DNA of 64,000 nt from Candida dubliniensis CD36 (Eukaryota; Ascomycota; Pichiomycetes; Serinales; Debaryomycetaceae). The position numbers and the translations under genes are program-made. Location: assembly GCF_000026945.1 (NCBI RefSeq), contig NC_012864.1:682001-746000 (forward strand), given 5' to 3'. Positions within the stretch are counted from its first letter, which is position 1, and every line of letters begins with the position of its first letter. The notes beneath the pieces were generated by a model that saw nothing but the letters and a program-made list of their open reading frames with translations, was not told the DNA's origin and ran no database searches. This document shows, piece by piece, positions 1-12,033 of this stretch.

Positions 1-540
1 AGGAACAACGGTTACACCTTGAGTTTGTACCATTGGTTGCATATACCCATTAGCATGAGGCACAAAATACACTGGATAAGGTTGATGATATACATGATTC
101 CCATTACGATCAATAGAAAATGGAATAGCTGTATTAGGTATAGCATATGAACCAGGAGGTAAATTATTTGGTGAAATGGCCATACCTGCAGGGGTTGTAG
201 TAGTAGTATTAGTACCATTAGTAGTATTAATCATCATATTTTGATTCTTATTTTTCCGTTTTCTTGAACTTGGATTGGTATGAATTCTTAAATGTCTAGT
301 TAATTCATCGGATCTACTGAATCGTTTAACACAACCAGGAAAAGTACAAGCATGGGGCTTTTCTCCCGTATGGGTTCTAATATGTCTAGTTTGATGTTCT
401 AATCGATGGAAAGCCTTATCACAAAATGTACATTTATAAGGTCTATCATCTTTATTCTTTTTCTCTTTTGGTGCCATTTTTTTGGAGTCGAGGGGCGTGG
501 GCGTGGGTGTAGGCGAAGGCATTGGTGTGGACATAGACAT
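1..540 (-). CDS. MIG1: Mig1-type C2H2 zinc-finger glucose repressor (N-terminal 180 residues; runs off the window)
   Basis: The frame is open from an ATG at 540 to the window edge and lacks its 3' end. After a Pro/Thr N-terminus ([16 protein letters not shown]) come two tandem C2H2 fingers. The first begins [19 protein letters not shown]. The linker is TGEKPHAC. The second contains [16 protein letters not shown] basic stretch (SRKRKNKNQ) and a low-complexity Asn/Thr region follow. The finger pair with helices RLEHQ and RSDEL is the signature of Mig1/CreA glucose repressors, which bind GC-rich SYGGRG-type sites and recruit Tup1-Ssn6 at glucose-repressed genes. The order of features is read from the sequence; the function is family knowledge. 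The activity-regulating C-terminus lies outside the window. Confidence 0.93.
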   Translation of the reverse strand, partial: MSMSTPMPSPTPTPTPLDSKKMAPKEKKNKDDRPYKCTFCDKAFHRLEHQTRHIRTHTGEKPHACTFPGCVKRFSRSDELTRHLRIHTNPSSRKRKNKNQNMMINTTNGTNTTTTTPAGMAISPNNLPPGSYAIPNTAIPFSIDRNGNHVYHQPYPVYFVPHANGYMQPMVQTQGVTVVP

Positions 541-3500
541 TAGGACTTTAGGACTTTAATTAATCTCTAGTTAATTGCAATGAATACTGAATGCAAAAAA
601 AAGAAAGGTATTAAAAAAAGGAATTCAAATGAATAAGTCTAAAAAGAAAAAGAAAAAGAAAAAAAAAAATTTTTAAAAGGAGAAATCTCTTTCTTTTTCT
701 ATTCCAACTCTTTGGTCTTATAATGGTATATAATCAAGATAGAGGGAGAAGTGCACTGTTGGTGGATTTATACAAATTTTTTTTTTTTTTTCCCGTAATT
801 CTCCCCCCCTCCTCCTCACTCACTCACTCACTCACTCCTCACTTCTCCTTCCCTCTCCAAATAAAAAAAAACTACAAGTTTGCGTCGTTTCTTTTTCTAA
901 CTTATTTATGTGTGTGTGTGGATGCGTTGTATGCGAGAGTGTGATGCACAATTTGTTAAAAAAAAAGGTCTCGGAAAAACTTGTCTGTTTCTGATTTCTC
1001 CATTGGGGTGGAAAAAAAAATTTTATTATAAATCTCAATTTTAGTTTGGGGGGGTTGAAAGTGTTGGGAGGTCGGTGGGTCCGGTTCAGCGGTTGTTTTA
1101 TACGTTGGTTGTGCACTAAACTCCAGACGATCATTTAGTTTGGTTTTCTTTTTTTTTTTTTTTTTTTTTTTATTTGAGATCCATTTGACATCATCATATA
1201 CTCTCATTATTCATTCATTGGCTTTGAATATATTAACAATGTGCTTGTGTATGCATATATAAGAGTTGAACAAAAACACCTCAGTGAAAAATTTTTATCT
1301 TTATGGAGCATCTCCTATTATTTTCGGAGAAATACTAGTGAAATCCCATCTTATTCTCCATTGTAAAGAAAAAAAATGAAACAATACAAAATTCTAATCT
1401 AAAAACTGATGTATGTTGGGTATCTAAAATATACTTTAGAAACGTTAAACTAAATTCGATGTTGTAAACCAAGATGACTCTCCGCCGCCGTAGTAATAGA
1501 GATGATACTCATATTTGCATAATCTTTTGAAATCAAAATAGGAGTAGTAGGATGAAGGTGAAACATAACTCGTAAACTATTCCCCGTCAACTGCTTTTTG
1601 GCGAGAAAAAATAAAACTGTGCCCAGTTCTTTTGTCTCAAAATAAAACAACAACAATATTGATGTGAATGAGGTGATTTTTATAAATCCCACAAAGAAGG
1701 AGAAAAAAAATGCAGTTCCAAATGGCATTTATTCGCGACAGAAGAAAAGATAATCCGATGATGGGATTTTGAAGTTACACAAACCTCTAACATGCAATTT
1801 ATTGTGCGACAAAGACAAAAAAAAAAAAAAAACTGTGGGTCAAGTTGGTGGGTTAAAATTCCACAAAAGATTTTCTGTTATCAAATTCCCAAATAGTTCA
1901 TTATAAGGATAAACGGATAAGGGAGAAAGAGGTTGTTATTAGGGAGGAGACATCAAGTGATAGAGAATTGTAAACAGAAACGAGATACGGAGAGAGAGAG
2001 AGAGGGGAAGTGAATAGGGGGGGAGGTAAAAAGCGAATCTAACCGAAGAAGAACCAAAATGGATGAACTCACTTTTACTACAAGAAAAACATACGGTTGA
2101 TGATGATACATTTTTTTTTTTTTTGGAGAGAAAATATTGAGTTGAGGACAAGAAAAATCATACGAATCAAAGAATACCAGAATAATGAAATATTTCTTAT
2201 CAATTTGTAAACATTGGCTCATTTCTTATAGGAAACACGTTTTTCTTCTTCTCATGGAGACGAGTCTGCTATAATGTATGTGGGGGAGGGGAATGTGTGG
2301 GGGTAAAAGATAAAGTGCGGCATCAATATTACGACGACCCGTTGAAAAATCAACAATTAAAACGTTGACTATAATAAAACACTTGGCCTGTCAATCTAAT
2401 TTCTTCTTCTCCGGGACTTCCAGTATGGCGAGTCCGCCCCCCCCCCCACCACTCTATTTCAAGAACTACAAATTTTAAACTTAATCTTTGAATTGAGCCA
2501 CCATTACCATAATCATAACCACTATTGTACAAGAATACTTTTATTGTTTAACTTTTTAGATTCCTAAATTTGCCGAACTAACCTTTCCCAGTTCAACGAG
2601 AAGTCAATTGTTGTTTGAAAAAAAATGGTTTATAACAAATCTTATTATACACCCTTGTTGCATTGTTGTCATTACTAATACCAGCAACCGTATTGTTCTT
2701 TACCCATGGGGTAAAAAAAAAAAAAAATTAATCTAAATCTTCAAGTTTGCTCTTCTCCAAATCTGTTTACTAAATAGTTCATACCCAAGTGTTATCTAGG
2801 TAAGGTAAGTATTGCTTTTTTTTTTTTCATATGCAAATAATAACTATTTTTCCGTAACTGTGGAAGGGGGGTGGGTCTAAATCAAAATTAAAGATAACAG
2901 AAATTGCGGGTTAGATATTTAAACTCCTTGGGTGTGGATAGACAGGTCTAGACTTGATAAAACTTTCAATCTTAATTTCTAGAAAAGTCAATTCTTAAAC
3001 CTCTTGACCAGCTACAATATTATTAAACTTAAAATCATCGCCGTGACTTTTTCTAGAGCCGTGTAATCTCTCAATACAATTTGGAGCCTTGTCCAGATAA
3101 ACCTTAAATACTAATTCATAAAGATCAGTTTTCCTATTTAAACAGTAATAATACAAAATTAAATTTCCTAATTGAATTTTCTATAACAATTTCTGGCCAG
3201 TTTGCAACAAATAAGGTTCTTATAATCTTAACCATACTGGTTAGTTATTTTATAGATTTGGTAGTTGTATCAATTGTCTGTATCAAATCTTCAAGCTAGA
3301 AAAGCCTTTTAAATGTTTTCGAGCAACTAAGATATAAGCAAACAGTAATACTACTAAGTTAAAATGAATTGTATGTAGCATCATGGTATTTTCAAAATGA
3401 TATGATTTAAAGGCCATCACAACTAGACTACATTTTTTTTTTTCACTATATTTTGCTTCTAAATTCAAATAAAAATTATTCAGCAACAAATTTATCCCCC

Positions 3501-3669
3501 CCCAAAAAAAATATCAAATAATAAACATATTTAATCCTCTAACCCAAGTATTGTTTATTCAAAATTCATATTTCAATGGATGGTGGATTATATTAATGTT
3601 ACTGGTATCACGTGAAAGTCAGGTGCTACTATGAGGTCATAGACAAAATCTATTTATAGTATAAAAAGT

Positions 3670-3683
3670 TTCCCAATTGGGAA
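3670..3683. promoter_or_regulatory. Perfect 14-bp palindrome TTCCCAATTGGGAA
   Basis: The palindrome lies 300 bp upstream of the DAP2 ATG and just downstream of a TATA-like stretch (ctatttatagtataaaaag). It could be a dimeric factor site; no factor is assigned. Confidence 0.3.
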
Positions 3684-3891
3684 TAGAATTTTTTTTCTTT
3701 TTTTTTTTTTTGTTATTTTGTATGAGCCACCACCTTATTGGTTAGTCGTGCATTACGCACCAAAAGGACCAAAAAAAAGAAAAAAAAAAGAAAAAAAAAG
3801 GCAGCCAGCCAGCCAGCCAAGCAAGCTAGCTGGTTGACAAAAATAATAATAATAATACTATCTCAAAATATATAATTAATCCCCCAAAAAA

Positions 3892-3893
<2 letters not shown>

Positions 3894-3927
<34 letters not shown>

Positions 3928-3928
3928 C
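3894..3928 (+). repeat. (CAA)n microsatellite in DAP2 leader
   Basis: About eleven uninterrupted CAA units end roughly 55 bp upstream of the DAP2 start, probably within its 5' UTR. Confidence 0.85.
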
Positions 3929-3982
3929 CAATAAAAGACCCTTAAAGAAAGACATTATATTGGTCATTAGATATTGATAGTC

Positions 3983-6502
3983 ATGACAAGTATAATACGT
4001 TACGACTATTTTAAGGAGTCTGGTAGGGGTAATGAGAACATGCCATCAAGAACAATATTATCCTATAAACGATTTATTTATTTTGGTACTTTATTGGCGA
4101 TATTATTATATGGAAGTTCATTTTTAATTACAACTATTGAGAATTTCACATTAAAATTTGAATCTCAGTCAATATCATCAATAGATAATTTCAAAGGTGA
4201 AAGACCAGATTATGCCAGTCCGTCACTGAAATCAACCGATTTCAAAGGCAAAATCCCATTATCGAAAGAAGTTTATGATAAACATATTTTGTCTCCTAAA
4301 TTGCATTCAATACAATGGATTAGAGCTCCAGAATCTATACATAATGATAGAGGTACTTATGTCATCAAAGAAGATAAACATGATAAAGGGTTTAGAGTTG
4401 TGGTGAAATCTATTGCTGATGAAGAATATGAAAAGGAATTAATTGGTAATAGTACATTCAAATATAAGGGACAAGAACATGAAATTATAGACTATTTTGC
4501 TTCACCCGATTTACAAAAAGTCATTTTAAAAACTGACGTTACTAGTCTTTGGAGATATTCTTCAATAGCTCAATATTGGGTATTGGATATTAACAATGGG
4601 GATATCAAACCAGTATTTAATGAGGTTGATAAGATTTCTACTGCATCTTGGTCTCCTGATTCTTTGAAGATTGCCTTTATTTATGAAAATAACTTATATT
4701 ACAAATCTTTACAACTGAATGAAATAATTCAAATTACTTTTGATGGTTCAACAGAAATCTTTAATGGGAAACCAGATTGGGTATATGAGGAGGAAGTTTA
4801 TGGGTCAGACCATGTATTTTGGTGGTCTCCTGAATCTGATAAAGTGGCTTTTTTGAGATCCAATAACACTCAAGTGCCTGAATTTATAATTCCATTTTAT
4901 GCTCAATCGACTCATCAAGATTATCCCGAGATTGTCAAAATCAAATATCCTAAAGCTGGTTATCCTAATCCTATTGTTGATATATTAACTTATGATTTAA
5001 ACACCAAAAATTTACATAAACATAATTTGAAATCAGAAAAAATCAATTTAGAAAATAGATTAATTACTGAAGTGGTATGGATTGCTGATTCATTAAAAGT
5101 GAAAACTTCAAATCGTCACAGTGATTTATTGGAGATTTTCCTTGTTGACAAACATGAAAAAGTTAAATTGATAAGAACTTTAACTGCTTCTGACTCATGG
5201 TTTGAAGCTACTTCATCAACATTTTATATTCCTGCTAATGAAACTTTAGGTAGAAAATATGATGGATATTTAGATATTGTTGTTGAAAATGGATACAATC
5301 ATTTAGGTTATTTTTCACCACCAGATAATTCTCAATATGAATTATTAACTAAAGGTAATTGGGAAGTAACTGGTGGTGTTGCCTTTGATTTCACTTCTAA
5401 TACAGTATATTTCACAAGTACAGTTAAATCACCAGTTGAAAGACATATACATGCAATTAATTTATTGGATAGATCAGATGATGGGTTACCTTATATCAAA
5501 GATATAACCACTAAAGAAGGTTGGTATGATTCGTCATTTTCATCAGGAGCAAGATTTTTATTTTTATCTGAATTGGGACCAGGAATTCCTACTCAAAGAG
5601 TTAATGATTTGAAATTGCACAAGAATGTTAAAACCATTGAAGATAATTCAGAATTAATTGAAACATTGAGGAATTATGTGATTCCAGAAGTTAAATATTC
5701 TCAAGTAGAACTTAATGATGAAACTGGAGGTCAACCATTTTTAGTCACTGCTATGGAAACATTACCATTAAATTTTGATAAAAAGAAGAAATACCCAGTG
5801 TTGTTTTATATTTATGGTGGACCAGGATCACAAACCGTGACGAAAAAATGGGCTATTTCATTCAGTTCTTTAATAGCAGCTGAATTAGATGCTATAGTTG
5901 TTACAATTGATGGAAGAGGTACTGGTTTCAACAATTTGAATTATAAATTAGGATCTAAATTTAAATTTATTGTCAGAGATAGATTAGGTCAATATGAACC
6001 AATTGATGTTATAAGTGCAGCTAATAAATGGGCAGAAAAATCATATGTTGATCATGAAAGAATAGCAATATGGGGTTGGTCATATGGTGGATTTTTAACT
6101 TTGAAAACTTTAGAAACTGATATTGATAATCCAATTTTTAATTATGCTGTAGCAATTGCCCCCGTCACAAGATGGAGATTATATGATTCCATATATACTG
6201 AAAGATATTTGAATACTCCTCAAGAAAATCCTAAAGGATATGAAATTGGATCTATTCATAATGTTAGTAATTTTAAACATGTTAAAAAATTTTTCATTGG
6301 TCATGGTAGTGGTGATGATAATGTTCATGTTCAAAATTCATTACAATTATTGGATGAATTTAATCTTGCTAAAGTTGAAAATTTTGAATTTATGATATTT
6401 CCTGATAGTAATCATGGAATGAATTATCATAATGGATTTACTGTTGTATATGATAGAATATTAGATTTTTTCAAAAGAGCATTTGATTGGGAATTTGTGT
6501 AA
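3983..6502 (+). CDS. DAP2: Dipeptidyl aminopeptidase, DPP4 family (Dap2/Ste13 type)
   Basis: A type II membrane serine peptidase that removes X-Pro or X-Ala dipeptides from N-termini. The yeast relatives are Ste13 (Golgi, pheromone maturation) and Dap2 (vacuole). The first ATG is at 3983, giving 839 aa; the frame stays open a few codons upstream only from a TTG. A short cytosolic tail precedes one membrane segment at about residues 31-52. A beta-propeller region follows (about 100-570), then an alpha/beta-hydrolase domain with the triad visible: Ser700 in GWSYGG, Asp in GDDNVH (778-779) and His811 in SNHGMN. The length fits Dap2 (818 aa in S. cerevisiae) better than Ste13 (931 aa). It converges with the PX gene 160 bp away. 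The family is certain; the Dap2 versus Ste13 assignment is less so. Confidence 0.9.
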   Translation: MTSIIRYDYFKESGRGNENMPSRTILSYKRFIYFGTLLAILLYGSSFLITTIENFTLKFESQSISSIDNFKGERPDYASPSLKSTDFKGKIPLSKEVYDKHILSPKLHSIQWIRAPESIHNDRGTYVIKEDKHDKGFRVVVKSIADEEYEKELIGNSTFKYKGQEHEIIDYFASPDLQKVILKTDVTSLWRYSSIAQYWVLDINNGDIKPVFNEVDKISTASWSPDSLKIAFIYENNLYYKSLQLNEIIQITFDGSTEIFNGKPDWVYEEEVYGSDHVFWWSPESDKVAFLRSNNTQVPEFIIPFYAQSTHQDYPEIVKIKYPKAGYPNPIVDILTYDLNTKNLHKHNLKSEKINLENRLITEVVWIADSLKVKTSNRHSDLLEIFLVDKHEKVKLIRTLTASDSWFEATSSTFYIPANETLGRKYDGYLDIVVENGYNHLGYFSPPDNSQYELLTKGNWEVTGGVAFDFTSNTVYFTSTVKSPVERHIHAINLLDRSDDGLPYIKDITTKEGWYDSSFSSGARFLFLSELGPGIPTQRVNDLKLHKNVKTIEDNSELIETLRNYVIPEVKYSQVELNDETGGQPFLVTAMETLPLNFDKKKKYPVLFYIYGGPGSQTVTKKWAISFSSLIAAELDAIVVTIDGRGTGFNNLNYKLGSKFKFIVRDRLGQYEPIDVISAANKWAEKSYVDHERIAIWGWSYGGFLTLKTLETDIDNPIFNYAVAIAPVTRWRLYDSIYTERYLNTPQENPKGYEIGSIHNVSNFKHVKKFFIGHGSGDDNVHVQNSLQLLDEFNLAKVENFEFMIFPDSNHGMNYHNGFTVVYDRILDFFKRAFDWEFV

Positions 6503-6662
6503 CGTTGGTTTTTTTTTTTTTCTTCTTTTTCTTCTTCTTCTTTCAAGGTTTATATGTATTATTAGAAAGTATATATTATATATTAGTTATTAATTTAATT
6601 TAATTTAATTTAATTTAATTTAACTTGATGGTGGAGGGGTGGAGTTATGTGATAATGTTTTC

Positions 6663-7166
6663 TTAACTTAGGACAAATTGTTTAACGACATTACAATTTT
6701 GAAATACTGGATCTAATAAAACATTACTAAGAAACCATTGAAGTCCTTTTCTTCTTTCTTCTAACCAATTTTTCGACATTAATAATCGATCAAGACTTAA
6801 ATTATCTTTTGGTGGTAATGATGGAACATTATTATTATTATTATTATTATTATTGATGGTATTAGGGAAAATTTTTAATAAATCTTGTCGTAGTTGATAA
6901 ATTTCATTATAACGTTTATATAAAATAATTGATGAATGATCTAAATCATTTATAGTGATTTTTATTTGCCAAGTCATATAACTTTTCCCAAATTCACCAG
7001 AAATTAAATGATATTCTCCAACAATTACATTAGTTATATGATTTAAATGATTATGTTGATGTTGTTCTAATGATTCTCCATTATGTAATTCTATTGGGAT
7101 TGGTAATACTTTATTAAGTTGTGATATAGAATCAGATTTATTTCTATTGGGTGTAATGTTATTCAT
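6663..7166 (-). CDS. YPT35: Small PX-domain protein, Ypt35-like
   Basis: 167 aa from an ATG at 7166. Almost the whole protein after residue 45 is a PX domain, which binds PI3P on endosomal and vacuolar membranes. Visible elements are the [11 protein letters not shown] motif with its phosphoinositide-binding Arg, a Pro-rich loop (PSLPPK), and the helix containing [19 protein letters not shown] poly-Asn run encoded by ATT/AAT triplets interrupts the domain before PSLPPK. Size and architecture match yeast Ypt35, an endosomal PX adaptor that recruits the lipid-transfer protein Vps13. It shares a 227-bp divergent promoter with the complex I assembly factor at 7394. The domain is clear; the orthology is inferred from size. 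Confidence 0.75.
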   Translation of the reverse strand: MNNITPNRNKSDSISQLNKVLPIPIELHNGESLEQHQHNHLNHITNVIVGEYHLISGEFGKSYMTWQIKITINDLDHSSIILYKRYNEIYQLRQDLLKIFPNTINNNNNNNNNVPSLPPKDNLSLDRLLMSKNWLEERRKGLQWFLSNVLLDPVFQNCNVVKQFVLS

Positions 7167-7393
7167 AGTAATCTGATGATAATAATAATGGTGATGTTGA
7201 TGTTGATGTTGTGTATTTGGCGATATTTTATTTCTCTCTCTCTTCGCCTGTCTCTTCCCCCTTTTTTGTTTTTCTTTGTTCTTCTTCTTCTTCTTTGTTC
7301 TTCTTGCTGAAAGTCAAAATTATCAACAAACTTCTGTACAAAATTAATTAATCAACTTCTAAATAAGAGTTTATCTACCTACCCCTTTAAATC

Positions 7394-7942
7394 ATGGATA
7401 TAATTAAAAATAAATATTCATTTTGGAAACGATTATTACATAAATGGCAATCACGTAAAGATATTCCATTCCGTAAAAAATTTTTTGTGGGTTATGATTT
7501 ATATGGTAATACATATTGGGAATTTACTATTGATGGGAATATGTCAAGATTACGACGGAAATTACAACCATTTCGTAAAGAATTATTTGAAGTTGATTAT
7601 TTTAAAACTATTCCACCTCAATGGTTACAATGGTTAAGAAGAACTCGTGATCATCCACCAAGTTTAAATGAATTAATTAAAGATCAATTAAGACAAGAAA
7701 AAATTAAAATTTTAGCTCAAAAAGTTGATGAAAATTGGAAATTAGAAAAATTAAGATTAGAAAATCAACAACAATTAAAATTATCAAATGAATTAAATAA
7801 AGTGAAATTAGAAAATGAAAAATTTATTGAAAAACAAAAAGCAATGGGGAATAAATCAATTGAAAATCCTTGGAAACAAGTTGAACAAGAATTGAAAAAT
7901 GAAAATCCTATTGAATCAGCAATTATAAAACCAAGATCATAG
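7394..7942 (+). CDS. NDUFAF2-like mitochondrial complex I assembly factor (NDUFA12/B17.2 family)
   Basis: 182 aa. The N-terminal half carries the family pattern: a hydrophobic/basic start (YSFWKRLLHKW), then VGYDLYGNTYWEF, and the diagnostic PPQWLQWLRRTRDHPPSLNE, corresponding to PTEWEAWIRRTRKTPPTMEE in human NDUFAF2 as I remember it. A charged Lys/Glu-rich helical tail follows. NDUFAF2 is a chaperone in late assembly of NADH:ubiquinone oxidoreductase in the mitochondrial inner membrane. Its presence implies an organism with complex I, as Candida has and S. cerevisiae lacks. It ends 118 bp from the convergent WD40 gene. Confidence 0.82.
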   Translation: MDIIKNKYSFWKRLLHKWQSRKDIPFRKKFFVGYDLYGNTYWEFTIDGNMSRLRRKLQPFRKELFEVDYFKTIPPQWLQWLRRTRDHPPSLNELIKDQLRQEKIKILAQKVDENWKLEKLRLENQQQLKLSNELNKVKLENEKFIEKQKAMGNKSIENPWKQVEQELKNENPIESAIIKPRS

Positions 7943-8060
7943 AAATTAAGATACGGAAATGTTGGGATTTTTAATTCTTGTATATATTATGTATAGTTGG
8001 GGAGGGAGGGAGGGAAGAAGGGAAGGGTTAGAAATATATATATATTTATTCTTCAATTAA

Positions 8061-8524
8061 TTAATTTTGGGCTTCTGGTGTAGGTGATGATGGTGAGGAG
8101 GAACAAGAAGAAGAAGAAGAAGATGAAGATGATGATGATGCTGATATCAATGAGGATGTGGAAGTATTATTTTGATTTAACAGTGTCATACTAAATTTCT
8201 TTTCAATCATCTTCATTAATTTATCACTATATTTTTCTAACAATTCTTTATCTTGATTTTCTTCATCAATATTGATAGTGTTAAGCTTAGCCTTAGGATT
8301 AGCCTTAAGATTAGGATTACTATTATTAACTAAAGAAAGTATCAGTTGTAATTTTTGTTTTATAATTTGTTTTTCATTTTCATTACATTTAGATATTACA
8401 TTGGCAACATCATCTAATTTCCCCATAGTATTATCTAATAAAGTTTTATTTCTTTCTTGTTTCTTCAAAATTGGACGAGATGAAGGTGTTGGTGATGAAT
8501 TTGATATATTATTGGTTGTTTTTG

Positions 8525-8557
<33 letters not shown>

Positions 8558-9758
8558 TAACTTTATTGGTTTCAACTCTTGATGGTGAAGTTGTTCGTTT
8601 TGGGAAGGTGGTATTAATAACAGGAGTTTTTAATGGTGATTGTAATTTCGAAAAATTCAGATTCAGAGTTCGAACTGATAATTTAACTGGAGCAGAATTA
8701 ATTATTGATGATGAATTAGATCTATTAGGACTAGTTGAACGAGATGTATAACTAATATGACCACCATTTTGTTTAGCTTCTAATCTTTTCAAAGTTGCTG
8801 CTGTGAGTTTAGGTATAGGGCTATTGATTGCTGTTGTTGTTACCAGGTTAGTCTTTGTAGGAGTGATTTGTCCTTCTTTCTCTATTGGTTTGATTGGAAT
8901 TGTAGGTAAGATTTTTCTGGTAACTTTAGTATATAATGGAGCTGAACTTGAACCTGAACCTGAACCTGAACCTGAAATTTGCTTTTCATAAATTTCTTTA
9001 CCATTATTATCTTGAGAAATAATTGATCCAGCAGATGAAATTGATGTTGATGATTTCAAATTTTCAATTACTTCCCAACAAAATAAACATGCATCATTAC
9101 CAATAGAAATTATTTCATGATCATTAAATAAATATAATTCCAATACTGATTCCAGATGTCCCCATGCCACTCCAACTTCTTTACCATTATGATAATTGAA
9201 AGCTCTTAATGATTTATCATTTGACCAAACAATTATTAAATTACGATATTTAATAAATGATTCCACTAAAATAGTTTCATTAATTTTATCATTAATTAAT
9301 TTTAATGTTCTTTTTAATTCAAAATTATTACCAATATCAAATATTAAAATCGATTTATCATTAGTTGATACCACTAAATCATTATCAAATATTTTCATAC
9401 ATAATGGAGTTGATTTTAAAGTGATTATTTTTTCTTGATATAATCGTAAATTATTTTCTTCTTCTTCTGCTTGTTTATTAATTACCAAATTATGAATAGA
9501 TATGGTTCTATCCAGAGAACAAACATAAATTTTATCTTGAAAATGGATAATTTGTAATAAATTCCCATTATGAATCGGTAATGTTTGTAATAAATCCCAA
9601 TTGGTTTTATTAATAGGACTAGTAAAAATTTGAATCATTCTATCTCGAGATATACTACAAACTATTTGATAGTTTGCAAAAGTGAAATATATAATTTCAT
9701 TAATTGTTGAAGAATGAGCTTTCACTTGATATAATATTTTATAATCATAATCATAGAC

Positions 9759-9842
<84 letters not shown>

Positions 9843-11564
9843 GTTATTATTACTCTCCAATAATTCTAAAATTGTTAATGTACCATATTTATCACCAATA
9901 AATAATGAGTTTTTGTCATTTTTTTCAATGGCAGTTACATTATTAGAAACTGGAATAATATCCATATCAATGACATTAAATTTAATTATATCTTGTAATT
10001 CACTTGAATCAATAAATTTTTTAATCATTCCATTATGAGAAAATGCTAAAAATTCTTTCAGATAAGTATATTTTATTCCAGCAAAATTTTTCAATAAAGA
10101 ACTTGTCAAAACTTTATTATTAGTACTACTATTAGTACTACTATTACTATCATCATTATTTTTGTTGATAAATTTGATTTCTTCTTGATTAGTTAAAAAT
10201 ACAAGATGAGTTTTCGAAAAATCATAAATTTGAATAATTGGTCTTGAAATAATAGTAGTATCATCTTTAGCAGTAAATGTTGTTGTAATCAGTTTTTTCA
10301 AATTCAATGGGATAGTTATACTATTGTTGTTGTTGTTATTATTATTATTACTATTGATGGGGATTAATTCATTAAACGATAAAGATTTAATAATATATTC
10401 ATTGCCAGTACTAAACCAAATTTTTTCATGATGATAATCTACTACAATTGAATTAAATTCATAATCAGGAGATTTTAATATAATAATTTTCGGATTTTCA
10501 AAATTTAATTTAAGTAATAATAATAATTGATTTGTATCAGTAATTATTAATAATTCATCATTATTTAAAATATTTCCATCAATAAAATTTTCATTTATTA
10601 AATTACCTAAAATTGCATTTTTCCCTTTTAAAATTAATGGTTTTTTAAAATTATTTAATTCTTCATCATCAAATTGCCATAATTTAATAAATCTTAAACC
10701 TAAAGTAATTATTAAATTTTCATGCCAAATTAATTTATGAATAATATTTGAACAACGATTACTGGCAATTAAATTAATATTATTAGTATTGGTTGAACCA
10801 ATTCCAATTTTCCAAAGATTTATAAATCCATCATTAATTAAACCTAAAGAACATAAAATTTTCAGATTAGGAGAAAAAACTAATGAATTTATACCAAATG
10901 AATGTTCATAAATTGACCAAATTGGATTATTATTAGAATTTTCTGCTAATGAAAATATTAATATTCTTGGTTGATAACCAATTTCTCCAATGGCTAATAA
11001 TTTTTTATCAGGTGATATAGTAATACAATTAATTGATCTTACTTTATCTTTTAATTTAGATGGTGATGTATTACCAGTAGTACCACTGCCACCACCACCA
11101 CCAATATTTATATCATTATTAGTACTATTATTATAATTATCATCAAAATTATCAATTGAAGTACCAAATATTTCTATTGGTTCTGAATTTATAGGATATC
11201 CATATAAATCTCGTTTCAATTCTTTTTCAGAATAATCATAATTCTTGATCATATTTAAATATGCATTAGCTGAAGAAGTCCCCCCACCATTTCCTCCTCC
11301 TCCTCTTTTTTTCATACCATTATGGTTGTAGTTATTGGTATAACTAATATTGGCACAAAAGAATCGTTGAGTTATTACTTCATTAGTTTCAATATCAATA
11401 GTACAAACAACAACTCCTCCACTAGCAGTATAAGCTATTAAATCATCTTGAATAAAAAATTGATGAGAAGTTTTAGCTGATGTACCAATGATTTTTTTGA
11501 TATTCAAATTGAAAAAATTATGATTAATATTGAGATTATTATGAATATCGATATCACTATTCAT
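8061..11564 (-). CDS. Large WD40-repeat protein, WDR62/MAPKBP1-like
   Basis: 1167 aa from the ATG at 11564; the frame runs upstream only from a TTG in an implausible Cys/Tyr-rich leader. Residues about 25-850 form two WD40 propellers. The segment GYQPRILIF, followed by SFGINSLVFSPN and GFINLWKIG, resembles the WDR62/MAPKBP1 family. In animals these are scaffolds for JNK signalling and spindle-pole function; the yeast role is unknown. A run of about 30 Asn sits in a loop between blades. The C-terminus is a disordered Ser/Thr/Pro region with SxSP sites, then a predicted helical segment (LLEKYSDKLMKMIEKKF) that could oligomerise, then a poly-Ser tail. It diverges from SNU66 over 469 bp. Confidence 0.72.
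9760..9842 (-). repeat. (TTA/AAT)n microsatellite encoding poly-Asn
   Basis: About 27 uninterrupted triplets inside the WD40 gene, reading AAT (Asn) on the coding strand. The tract is likely to vary in length between alleles. Confidence 0.93.
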
Positions 11565-12033
11565 TGAACCATTGAAATAATATATATAAATGTATATCTG
11601 CTTGGAACAACAACAACAAAAAAACAAGGATTAAATGAGTGTAGCCAGTAAATATGATAATGTAGCCAATATAATATAATATAATATGATATGATAATAT
11701 TGATTTCTCTTAATTAGTTAAAAAGGAAAAGTTGACAAAAGAATAATTGTTGGATTTCTTCTTTTTTTTTGGTTATACTTCAATTTAAGTTTAAATGAAA
11801 TTAAAAAAAACAAAAAAAATGTAAACAAACCATGCTTATATGCAGTCACAGCAAAAAACAACACAAAAAAAAGGGTAGTGTAATTGTGCACAACCTAATC
11901 TATTTCTTCTTCTTCTTCTTCTTCTTCTTCTTCTTCTTCTTCAATATCATCACTTTTCATATAACTCATCCTATTCAATACAATTTAATCATTCTTATAT
12001 AGTCATATTCAATAATATAAATATATTAATAAC
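11565..12033. other. Divergent intergenic region, WD40 gene / SNU66
   Basis: AT-rich promoter DNA with ATATA repeats, poly-A and poly-T runs, and a (TTC)n tract at about 11907-11941. No gene seen. Confidence 0.7.

Larger units (their letters stand above)
541..3982. other. 3.4-kb intergenic region, divergent promoters of MIG1 and DAP2
   Basis: No convincing gene: short ORFs lack ATG starts, are low complexity, or resemble no family. It holds many poly-A/poly-T runs, a GT run near 910, a (CAA)n tract just upstream of DAP2 and a 14-bp palindrome at 3670-3683. A GCCGCC-containing sequence lies near 1480, the core of Ume6-type URS1 sites, but one copy is weak evidence. Confidence 0.7.

Noticed and set aside
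1450..1728. 92-codon minus-strand ORF in the MIG1 upstream region
   Set aside because: Hydrophobic, low-complexity, isolated, and without family resemblance.
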